Source: Avena insularis (lineage: Eukaryota > Streptophyta > Magnoliopsida > Poales > Poaceae). From it: 64,000 bases of DNA. Positions 24,161-34,452 of the stretch are shown here, piece by piece. A program made the position numbers and the translations under genes. The stretch covers positions 132,189,711 to 132,253,710 of the forward strand of contig CM042694.1 of assembly GCA_023614405.1 (NCBI GenBank), written 5' to 3'. Position 1 is the stretch's first letter, and each line of letters begins with the position of its first letter. The notes below the pieces were generated by a model that worked only from the letters and a program-made list of their open reading frames with translations, was not told the DNA's origin and made no database searches.

Positions 24161-25345
24161 CTATAAAAATTCAGTAGTACAAAATAAGATAGAAAAATTA
24201 TCAACAGATTCAAAGTTCATATTCAGTAGCACATGACCAATTCAACAACATTTCAAAAGTGACCAATTCAGCAATACAGACACTAGAATACAATAGCAGT
24301 ACAGAGAGAACAGTTCTTGTTTTTGCTCTAAAAACCTTGTTGCACAATCAGTTTTCCCTTTTCACCAGACACACTCGACCATTGGAGCAAGAAAAACTGA
24401 CGATCGAGTCTGCTTTGAGTACCTTCTTCTCACATCAATGCATGTGTGACCCCCGTATGCAACCCAAAATGCCCAAGTCCCATCTAGATTGTGACAAGGC
24501 CATGTTCCAAAATAAAAGCAAGACTATCTACTGACCTTGATTTACACAAGTACCAGTACAACAGTATATCCAAAAAATGCTTTAGTAATAGCAACGACAG
24601 AACATTTGAGAGATTTAGTAGCTTTCCTGCTTGAAATTCAAAAGTAGTACAAAGATAATAAGTTCTTGTTCCATCTCAAAAAACCTTGGCGCATGATCTG
24701 TTTGTTGTGTTCTCCGAAAAGGCTCGATCATTGGAACAAGCAAAACTGACGATCAAGTCTGCTTCTGTGTGAATACCACCTCATTTCGTCAATGCTCGTG
24801 TGATCCCCATATGCAACCCAAAATGTCCAAGACTCATCTAGATAATTGTGACAATACTATGTTTCAAAAGAAAAGCAAGATAATCTGCTGCACTTGATCT
24901 AAACAAGTAACAATACATCACTATTAGTTCAACAAAATACTTTGGTAATAGCAACGACAGAACAAAATCAAATCGATACCATCTCCTTCCCTTGACCTAA
25001 ACAAGTACTACCAGTATATAGTACAAAATACTCCGAAGTACAAGAACTAGTACTATACTAGTTATACTATGCATCCAAAATCCACCCTCCAACACATAGA
25101 GATTGATGCATATTGAGTAATGCAGGCCCTGGGTAATATGAGATGGAACAACAAAAAGGAATGCTTTTTCCTCAAGATGATGCCCGGCACCACCCAGCTC
25201 CCAGGAATGAAGGATCTGCAGATTGCACCGGTCCAAAACCCCAGCTCTACTGTCGGGTAATAGGCAGTGATCAGCACATTGTACAAGGGCGATGAGCACG
25301 TGTCCAGTTCACATTCAGCAGCACTTGAAAGATTCAGCAGCAATT
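24160..25345 (-). pseudogene. Degenerate partial copy of the F-box/SINA unit and its 3' flank
   Basis: 24200-25000 holds two to three diverged copies of a non-coding segment marked by TTCAGCAG and CTAAAAACCTTG, which also occurs at 28690-29640. At 25235-25060 (minus) a reading with SWVVPG in it corresponds to the WNCVVPGCEF zinc-finger exon of the better copy at 30217, preceded by the same kind of splice acceptor (CTGCAG near 25219). The cysteines are lost. The homology is weak but its order and orientation match the neighbouring copies. Confidence 0.4.
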
Positions 25346-25987
25346 CAAAGTGGCTGATTCAACGGTGGCAGAAAATGACCAAAAGAATTGACAAATTCAG
25401 CAATGCCAACATTGAAATTCAATGGATGTACAACAATGCGGCAAGGACAAGTTTCAAAACGAAAGCGAGACCATGCATTTTCTCCACTCGATCTGAATAA
25501 GTCTCAGTACATAGGTATTACTATAAAATAGATTAGCAGTAGCTGAACTCCATACAAAATACTTAGTAGAAGTGTAGAACTACAAGCTTACACTAAGCTA
25601 GGAACCACTACATGTCCCTACGTACGTACTCGAAGAAAAGAGAATGCTTCGGCGTGTCAAAGTGCTGGCCGGGCTGCGTGCTTAATTTCCTGCCTGGGAT
25701 GCGTCTCTCGTTTCATTGTCGCATGTTGGCCTCTAGGTCAGCAGCATACATATAAAATTTATACGAAAAACCAGGAAATTCGGGATCCTTAATTTCGACA
25801 ATTCCAATTACGAAGGGAATTTGCCACCAACATAAACTAGCTAATTAGCACAAAATTACATAAACTCACAGTAGGATCATCACAACAGGATTAAGATGTG
25901 ATATGTCACCAGTGAATCTTGTCCGACGACAAGTTCAGTAGTATGCTAGTAAAGCCATGGCTTGGACATAAAAGACGTGAGCACTTC

Positions 25988-26616
25988 CTACGCGGTGTTG
26001 GCCGGCGACGGCCTAATCATTGTCTCAGATGACCTCGTTACTACAACCTGATTGAAACTAGCGAACAATACCAACGACCAAAACCTCACCTCGTACCACG
26101 ACGATTCGCACGTTGCCGACCTGACTAGCCTGACGGACATTAGAAAGTCCGTGCTATGCCCATTAATATGGGTGACGAACAGCTTGCCCTCCTTCCCGAT
26201 GCCGATGACCTCAGCTCTGAGCGAGATGATGCATGAACCGGCACATATGGGTCCCATTTTTTGGGGCTGTATCTGGACAATGTCATCTAGACGGCAGATA
26301 TGAGGTGCTCGACGAACACTTTCTTGACGTTGGTGAACTCGCATCCTGGCTCCATGCAGACACACTGATGGTAGTTGCACGTGATCTTGTGGTCGTAGAC
26401 GTCCTTGTAGGAGACCAAATTCCAACAGATGTCGTTGGAGTATCTACTACCTTTTCCGCTAGCGACTTGGCGGTACAGCTCCTTGGAGCATGCGGCCAGA
26501 CGGACGGCGCTGGTAGTTTCCAGACGCTTAGCTATTTCGTTGAAGACGTCATCGTCGACCTTCGTCCAGACGTTTTTTAGCCGGTTGTGCCTCGAATCTA
26601 CAGTCATCACGTCCAT
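25988..26616 (-). pseudogene. F-box plus SIAH zinc finger/SINA-domain pseudogene, copy A
   Basis: From an ATG at 26616 (upstream in-frame ATGs also exist) the frame shows an F-box-like block, DDDVFNEIAKRLETTSAVRL then CSKELYRQV (residues about 20-55). After it comes a SIAH-type zinc finger, Y-x5-H-x3-C then CVCMEPGCEF and a final EHL (about 65-105). It stops at 26287-26289 after a frameshift. The continuing frame down to 25988 carries a SINA-like beta segment (GIGKEGKLF, VRLVRSATCESSWYEVRFWSL). SINA proteins are RING-type ubiquitin ligases; here an F-box stands where the RING should be. The first zinc ligand of the finger is Tyr instead of Cys. Compared with copy B the second SINA module is deleted. 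A dead gene of an unusual fusion family is my best reading. Confidence 0.65.
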
Positions 26617-26848
26617 ATGAATTGGGAGCAAGGACGGATCTATGTATGATTGTTGGGCTTATTTGGAGGAGAGGGATGGCGGCCTGGAAGGATCGATGCT
26701 GCGGGTGAGATGGCGAGAAAAATGTGTGAAGTGCATGCTCGAGAAGATCCAAATGCGTCCTCGTGGAGTTGGGGATGGCTGTTTGAAGGAGGGGGTTTTG
26801 CCGTGCTCTTTCGGCTGTCTTCTATCGGGCATACTGCATCGAGCACGC

Positions 26849-28277
26849 TGATGTCTACGCACTTCTATTCTTGTAGACAGTTGTTGGGCCTCCACGTGCA
26901 GAGGTTTGTTGAACAGCAGCAAGTTTCCCTTAAGTGGATTACCCAAGGTTTATCGAACTCAGGGAGGAAGTGGTCAAAGGTATCCCTCTCAAGCAACCCT
27001 GCAATCAAGATACAAGAAGTCTCTTGTGTCCCCAACACACCCAATACACTTGTCAGGTGTATAGGTGCACTAGTTCGGCGAAGAGATAGTGAAATACAAG
27101 TGGTATAGATAATTATAAGTGGTAACGGTGCCAGAAAATAGCTTTTATGGCGTGTGGTTGACGTGGGAAGAGACTAAAGGCAAACTAAAATAAAGATGGA
27201 AGCAAGCAAACATGTAACAGATCTAATTGCAAATGGTGTTTCAATGCTTAGAAACAAGGCCTAGGGATCATACTTTCACTAGTGAACACTTTCATATAAA
27301 TATCTTCTCTTCATGATACTACTCTGAACTACTCTCCAGTTGGACACTCTAATCCATGGTAGGGCTATAATAGCACACCTCAAAGTCCGCTTTCCCCATC
27401 TAGGTAACCCCACACTGTCACCTTGAGCGCTAGATGGTTCCAACAAACACCACAATTTCATAGAGACATCTAACTCCAAATATAACTCATAACAAGTATT
27501 TGCAATCTCTAGCCTAAGTGCCACCATGGTGTGCATGCTGTCACTTTCACACACATGGGGAGAGCAGAGATCTATTAAAGCACTTGAGTAGAAAGGTAGA
27601 TCTACTTGATTACAAAGCTCATGATCACAATATGATCATGCATAGAGAGAGATATGAACACATAGCTACCGGTAGAACCCTTAGCCTCGAGGAAGAACTA
27701 CTCCCTCATCATCATGGGAATCAGTAATGGTGAGGGAGATAGTGGTGGAGTCGATGGAGATGGCTCCGAGGGCACTTCCCCGTCCCGGCAGGCTGCCGAA
27801 ACAGAGACTTTCTGTCCCCCTAATCTCCCCTTCGGTGGCGGCAGCACTGCGGAACTTTTCGTGGCTGGAGGCTCTATTATTTAGGGTTTCTGCATCAGAG
27901 GCTTCTTATAGGCGAAAGGGTTATGTTAGAGGGTGGACCAGGGTCCCACACCACCTGGTGGCGTGGCCAGGGGGACCCGCGGCACCCTATGGTGTGGCCA
28001 GCCCCTAGCCCTCCTTCATCTCGTCTTCTGGCTCCGTGTTCCCCTCGGTGAAATATTGACTTTGGCTTTTGTCCCGTCCAATTCCGAGAATATTCATTTT
28101 CTGACTATCCTGGAACCAAAAACAGCAGAAAACAGGTAGCTAGCACTGTGGCATCTTGATAATAGGTTAGTCCAAGAAAGTGTATAAAAATACTCCAAAG
28201 TATGGACAAAACATAAGAAAGTAGATATAAAACAAGCATGGAACATCAAAAATTATAGATACGTTAGCAACGTATCA
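26849..28277 (-). mobile_element. Solo LTR between the two F-box/SINA copies
   Basis: This 1429-bp segment has TG...CA ends (plus-strand TGATGTCTACG to ACGTATCA) and a perfect 5-bp target duplication CACGC at 26844-26848 and 28278-28282. Its inner end carries the inverted motif GATACGTTnnnnAACGTATC. It is homologous to the LTR at 34453-36015 through the shared segments around GTCCCGTCCAATTCCGAGAAT and CCAAAAACAGCAGAAAAC. No internal domain or second LTR is present, so it arose by LTR-LTR recombination. It splits the promoter-side sequence of the A unit. The frames at 27727-28139 belong to it. Confidence 0.88.
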
Positions 28278-28282
28278 CACGC

Positions 28283-29690
28283 CGACTAGAGTTATGGAAT
28301 AGGGAGTACTATAGCTACTCTAGACTGGCACACTGTCATGGAGTTCCCTCTCATCATATCTCAATTATTAGAACTGAGAGATGATTTATTTACTGCTTCC
28401 ATTTTTATACTATTCCCTCCAGTTTGTATTCTAATGGCCTCAACTTTGTCTAGATTCACATCAGTTAGACATAGTAGCTGTAAGTCGAGTCACTTATGTT
28501 TTTTGGTACTTCATAGTACGTACCAAAATACCAAGATGCTGAATCTCATATGAACTTTCTAGAAAGGTACCCCTTTGCAAAGATTGGCAAGCCTACTAAA
28601 ATTGCAGAAACTTCTAGAAAGGCAAGAACCCACAGCCTAAATTGCATCATGCTTGGTGAAATAATGACAGGTTCCCAGTTCATATTCAGCAGCATTTCAA
28701 AGTGAATGATTCAGAAATACAGACTCTAAAATTCAATAGTAGGACGACGAGAATCAATTCTTGTTTTAGCACTAAAAACCTTGGCGCAAGATCAGTCGCT
28801 TTTCTCCGAACACACTCGATCATCAGAGCAAGCAAAAATGACGATCAACCCTTCTTTTCTGTGCATACCTTATACTCACATCAATAACTGTGTGACCCAC
28901 ATATGCAAAGCAAAATGCCCCATTCCTCATCTAGATTGTGACAAGGCCATGTTTCAAAAGAATAGTACGTCAGTATTAGTTCTACAAAATACTTTAGTAC
29001 TATAATAAAAATGACAGAACATTTGACAGATTCACTACCATTTGAAAGATTCAGCAGCACTAAATAAAATAGAAAAATATCAATAGATGCCAAATACATA
29101 ATCAGCAACACTTGATAGATTTAAGAGCATTTCAAAGTGACCGATTTAGCACTACAGATAATGACCAAAAGAATTGACAGATTTAATAATGTAGACACCA
29201 AATTTCAATTGATGTAGCAAGCCAATAATTCAAAAGGACAGAGAGAACATATTTTGGCCATGTTCCAAAAGAAGAGCAACACCATATACCGGTCTTGATC
29301 TAAACAAGTACCAATAGAACATATGACAGATTCACTGGCATTTGTAAGATTCAGCAGTACTGAATAAGACAAAAAATATCAACAGATTCCTAGTTCATAA
29401 TAAGTGGCACTTGACATATTTATCACCATTTCAAAGTGACCGATTTAGCAGTACAGATAGTGACAAAAGGAATTGACAGATTCAACAATGCAGACATTGA
29501 AATTCGGTAGATGTAGCAAGGCCATGATTCAAAAGGAAATAGAAACCATATTCTGCACTAGATCCATCGGTCTAAACAAGTACCAGTACATAGGTATTAC
29601 TCCTACTAAAAAATAGATTAGCGGTAGAAGAGCTCCATACAAAATACTCAGAACTACCTTAAGCTAGGAACCACATGTCCCAAAATGATA
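28283..29690. repeat. Non-coding flank of the F-box/SINA units with internal direct repeats
   Basis: No gene is seen. 29020-29310 and 29320-29570 are two copies of a roughly 300-bp unit (GATTCAGCAG, TTTCAAAGTGACCGATTTAGCA, GACAGATT). 28690-29000 matches 24250-24530. 29575-29690 matches 25495-25620. These shared flanks show that whole units, not just coding parts, were duplicated in tandem. Confidence 0.6.
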
Positions 29691-29754
29691 AGAAAAATCC
29701 TGTCGAGGAGTACATATGTTCAAGTTAGGATCATCACAAGAAGATAAAGATGTG

Positions 29755-31090
29755 TTAATCTGTAAGAATCTTGTCGATGTGAAGCTTGTATTCCACAGTG
29801 AACTCTGGTGGTTGATTCCGATGATGAGCGACCAGATTAGACCGATAAACCAACAAAGAGCAAGTGGCTTTAGGATTCGCATAGAATACCTTCTCACAAA
29901 AGCTATTTGGATGTGCATAGCTCAACTTCACCCTGAACTGCAGCGACAAGCGTGCCACCGGCCTGACGCACATGATGGATATTAAGATGACATTGTCACG
30001 CCCATCAAATAGCATGTAGAACATCGTGTCATCATACCCGGTTAGCCCAATATCTACATTCTGGGAGCCCGATGCCGACACCGGCTTAGAGATGTACCTT
30101 CATTTCCTACCATTGTGTAAAATGCGCAACCTCATAGTGTGGGTTCTCTGAGGTGGGAGTGGAGCACAAATGGAATTGCGACGAACTCGCAGCCAGGCAC
30201 CACGCAGTTCCATGGGACTGCATTAGTGAGCATTGAACATGAAGACATATTTGGCTGGACAGCCCATACCAATTGGCTCTGTCAGTAGCATAAAGTAATT
30301 AATTAGTATGACACTACATATATTCATATTAGGATCATGACAAGAATATTTATATGTGTTAACTCACTTTTGGTTGATATTCTTGTAATCCAGGGGGAAT
30401 TTCGACAACATCTTGAGAAGCTCGCAGGTAATGCCGCAGTTTCGACAGGTACGACATGCGTCCTTTCAGCATGACTTCAGCCGACGAAGGCCTGCTCATC
30501 TACTCAGATGTCATCGCCATTTCGACCGAATGGAGCTTATCCCATGACGACAGTGACCATAAAATCACCTTGTACCGCAGCGATTCGCACGCCACCGACC
30601 TGACATACCTGACAAATAGGAAGATGTTCGTGGTGTACCCTTTAATTAGGGTGGCAATCTATGTGCCCTCTTTCCCGATGCCGCTGATCTCTAGTGTGGG
30701 CACCAGGTCAGTCGGGTACTAGTGCTTGTTGGAGTAGGTCACTTCGGGCAAATAGTACATCTTGTGGGCAAGTTTCAAGTGGTCAAAGAGCTCATGCACA
30801 GTCAATGGCCAGGTGACGAACTCGCATCCTTGCTCTGTGCAGGCTGCGCACGAGGCGTAGCAGCACTAGATCTTATGCTCGTAGATGTCACGGTAGGAGA
30901 CCAATGAACAACAATGGTCGTTGGGGCACCTCCTACCTTCTCCGCTGGCGACCTGGCGATACAGCTCCTTGGAGCATGCGTCCATCCTAACGGCCCTGGT
31001 AGTGTCCAGACGCATAATGATTTCATTGAAAACATCATCGCTAACCTTGCTCCAGCTGAACTGCCGTGGGTTGCACCTCGAATCCGCCAT
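29755..31090 (-). pseudogene. F-box plus SIAH zinc finger/SINA-domain pseudogene, copy B, two modules
   Basis: Exon 1 (31090-30368) starts with an F-box-like block (SKVSDDVFNEIIMRLDTTRAV, CSKELYRQV). A SIAH-type finger with a good ligand series follows: CPNDHC, Y-x5-H, CYASCAAC, EQGCEF, then LFDHLKLAH. A SINA-like beta segment (FVRYVRSVACESLRYKVILWSL) comes next. In-frame stops occur at 30866-30868 and at about three later points. A consensus donor GTGAGT follows at 30367, then a 150-bp intron with acceptor TAATGCAG. Exon 2 (30217-29755) carries WNCVVPGCEF and a second SINA C-terminal half (MFYMLFDG, VRPVARLSLQFRV) ending EYKLHIDKIL, close to the HIRIDKL end typical of the family. A frameshift separates the finger from the SINA part in exon 2. 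Confidence 0.65.
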
Positions 31091-31533
31091 CGCGTCCGGA
31101 CGGATTGGGGGCGAGGATGGATCTATGTAGAGTTGTTGGTGGTTTTTGGAGGAGAGGGCTGGTGGCCTGGAGGGCGTGATGCAGCGGGCAAGATGGCGAG
31201 TAAAATGTGTGAAGCGCACGCTAGAGATGCGACCAGGCGGCGTTGGCGAGTGGGGATAAACTAAACGGATATGGGGAAGATGGAATGACTCTTTGAAAGA
31301 GGTTTTTTATTTTATTCTGCTGTAAGAAGCGGCTGCATCGAGGACGCCGGCTAGCATGAATCTGTGATAGACTAACGTGCCCCCGTGCAATAAATTAAAC
31401 ATTTCACTTCCTAGCGCAGTACAGTCTCGTCACGTTAGTTTGACCAGACATATTATTTACTATTTATAGCTTTTATTTTCATACTAGTATTAGGGCATCA
31501 CCTATGTATGTGGCAGAATTTGTCTATAAGCTG

Positions 31534-34408
31534 GGAAGTTTTAAGAAAAAGCTTTTCGATACTTTTCGATGTACTAAATTCCTGGTTAGATTCAAAAGGT
31601 TTTTGGAAAATTTTAAGAGCAATCTATCTATTCTGTTTACTTATAGTTAAAATTTGACACGGTCAGTGGGAGTACGGTTTACATCAAAGACATCAAAAAA
31701 GAGAAAATTACATAGAGGTGCATAAATTTAGCACAAAGGGCCCTAAAGTTAAGCAAGGAAAAGCACTCGGGTCCTTCTCGAGCGAGAAACTTAGCCATAT
31801 ACCCTTCGTACTAGTGTACTTGCTTCACACACACACAAAAACGCTCCTCACACTTTCGAACCAGCGTGCTGGGGTGTGCTTGGTGCTTCCTCTTTGCAGG
31901 GTGTGAAATGGAACGACAAGGAAGGTCGACGCACGTGGGAAGCACCACATTGTGGAAGATGGAGAGATCAGCCGACCAGGGTGTGTGTGGATGGTGATGA
32001 GGCAGTGTGAAGGAGAGATAAAACACAACTTGTTTTGCGTCATGTATATAGTAAAGGTCCTAAAATTTTGACAACAGGTTCAACTTCTTGCTAAGACTCT
32101 ACATATTGACAACTTAATGAAATTAGGTCAAAATTTAGCTACAAGTAAGCATGATAGATAGATCTTAGATTAATTGTCTTTTTGAAGGTAGATGGGTGCA
32201 TCTTCTTTTAGTAAACGATGTCATCAGTGTGAGTTTCCAACTATCAAGAAAGAACATTCTTGATTTTCGCATGTTTTGCCTATTTTAAAACTTCCTAGCT
32301 AACTCTGCTGACTTGAATGAGACTATGTGCCAATTTATCGAAATTAGGTCAAATTTGAACTATAAGTAAATTGTAGGTTGCTTTGGAAGTTTTACGAAAA
32401 AGCTTTTTCGTGGTTTTCGATGTACTAAATTCCTGGTTAGCTTCAAAAGTTTTTGAAAATTTTAAGAGGAAACTATGTATCGCGCTTACTTGTAGTTAAA
32501 ATTTGATACGATCAGTGGGAGTATGGTTTAGATCGAAGACCTCAAAAGGATAAAATTACATGTAGACGTCCATAAATTTAGCACAAAGGGCCCTAAAGTT
32601 AAGCAAGGAAAAGCAGACGGGTCCTTCTCGAGTGAGAAACTGAGCCATACTCTTCGTACTATTGTACTCACTTCACACAAAAAACACTCCTCACACTTAC
32701 AAACCAACGTGCTGGGGTGTGCTTGGTTCTTCCTCTTTGCAGGGTGCGAAATGGAACGACAAGGTAGGTCGACGCACGTGGGCAGCGCCATGTTCTGGAC
32801 GAGGGAGAGATCAGCCGGCCGGGGTGTGCGTGGATGGTGATAAGGTAGTGAAGGAGAGAGAAAACTTAATTTGTTTTGCATGCATGTATATAGTAAAGGT
32901 CCTGAAATTTTGAAAACACGTTCAACTTCTTGCTAAGAAATTGCATCTTGACAACTTAACGAAATTACGTCAAACTTGAGCTACACGTTAGCGTGATAGA
33001 TTGCTCTTGGATTAATTGTTTTTTCGAAGGTAGATGGGTGCATCTTACTTTAGTAAACGATGTCGTCGGTGTGAGTTTTCCAACTTTCAGGAAAGAACAT
33101 TCTCGATATTCCCATATTTTGCAAATTTTAAAACTTTCTAGCTAACTCTGCCGACTTCAATGAGACTATGTGCCAATTTATCAAACTTAGGTCAAATTTG
33201 AACTACAAGTAAATTGTAGTTCGCTTTGGAAGTTTTATGAAAAAGATTTTCTGTGGTTTTCGATGTACTGAATTCCTGGTTAGAGCTTCAAAAGTTTTTT
33301 GGAAAATTTTAAGAGGAATCTATCTATCGCGCTTACTAGTAGTTAAAATTCTACACGGTCGGTGGGAGCGAGTACGGTTTACATCGAAGACCTCAAAAAA
33401 GAGAAAATTACATAGAGGTCCATAAATTTAGCACAAAGGGCCCTAAAGTTAAACAAGGAAAAGCAGTCGAGTCTTTCTCCAGCGAGCAACTGAGCCATAC
33501 CCTTCGTACTATTGTAATCGCTTCATACAAAAAAAATGCTCCTCACACTTTCGAACCAGCGTGCTAGGGGTGTGCTTACTGCTTCCTCTTTGTAGGGTGT
33601 GAAATGGAATGACAAGGCAGGTCGACGCACGTGTGGGCAGCGCCACGTTATGGACGATGGAGAGATCTGCCGGCTAGGGTGTGCATGGATGGTGATGAGG
33701 CGGTGAAGGATAGAGAAAACATAATTTGTTTTGCGTGCATATATACAGTAAAGGTCCTGAATTTTGACAACACGTTACAGTTCTTGCTTAAAATATGCAT
33801 CTTGACAACTTAACGAAATTAGGTCAAACTTGAGCTACAAGTTAGCGTGATAGATTGCTCTTGGATTAATTGTCTTTTCTAAGGTAGATGCGTGCATCTT
33901 CTTTTAGTAAACGATGTCGTCGGTGTGAGTTTCGAACTATCATGACAGAACATTCTCGATTTTCCCATGTTTTGCGAATTTTAAAACTTCCTAGCTAACT
34001 CTGCCGACTTGAATGAGACTCTGTGCCAATTTATCAAAATTTTGTCAAATTTGAACTACAAGTAAATTGTAGGTTGCTTTGGAAGTTTTACGGAAAAGCT
34101 TTTTGGTGGTTTTAGATGTAGTGAATTCCTGGTTAGCTTCAAAAGTTTCTTGGGAAATTTTAAGAGGAATTTATCTATCACACTTACTTGTAGTTAAAAC
34201 TTGACATGGTCGGTGGGAGCGAGTACGATTTACATCAAAGACCTCAAGAAAAAGAGAAAATTACATAGAAGTCCATAAATTTAGCATAAAGGGCCCTAAA
34301 GTTAAGCAAGGAAAAGCAGTCGGGTCCTTCTTGAGCGAGCAACTGAGCCATACCCGGCCCTTCGAACTACTATACTTGCTTCACACACAAAAACGCTTCT
34401 CACACTTT
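31534..34408. repeat. Tandem array of about 850-bp non-coding units
   Basis: Unit starts recognised by GGAAGTTTTA occur at 31534, 32385, 33228 and 34081, giving periods of 851, 843 and 853 bp; the fourth unit is cut at about 34408. Each unit contains GGGCCCTAAAGTTAAGCAAG, an AGGTCGACGCACGTG box, and the core AAATTAGGTCAAACTTGAGC with variants. No long frame is conserved between units, so the frames at 31718-32043, 32528-32913 and 33631-33813 are not genes. Confidence 0.88.
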
Positions 34409-34452
34409 TGATGGCTCAATGCACGGCGCCCAGAAAAGTGCTAGTGCATGGT

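Noticed and set aside
29664..29985. Overlapping frames 29664-29918 (minus) and 29716-29985 (plus) as separate small genes
   Set aside because: They are out-of-frame readings of the SINA exon at 29755-30081.
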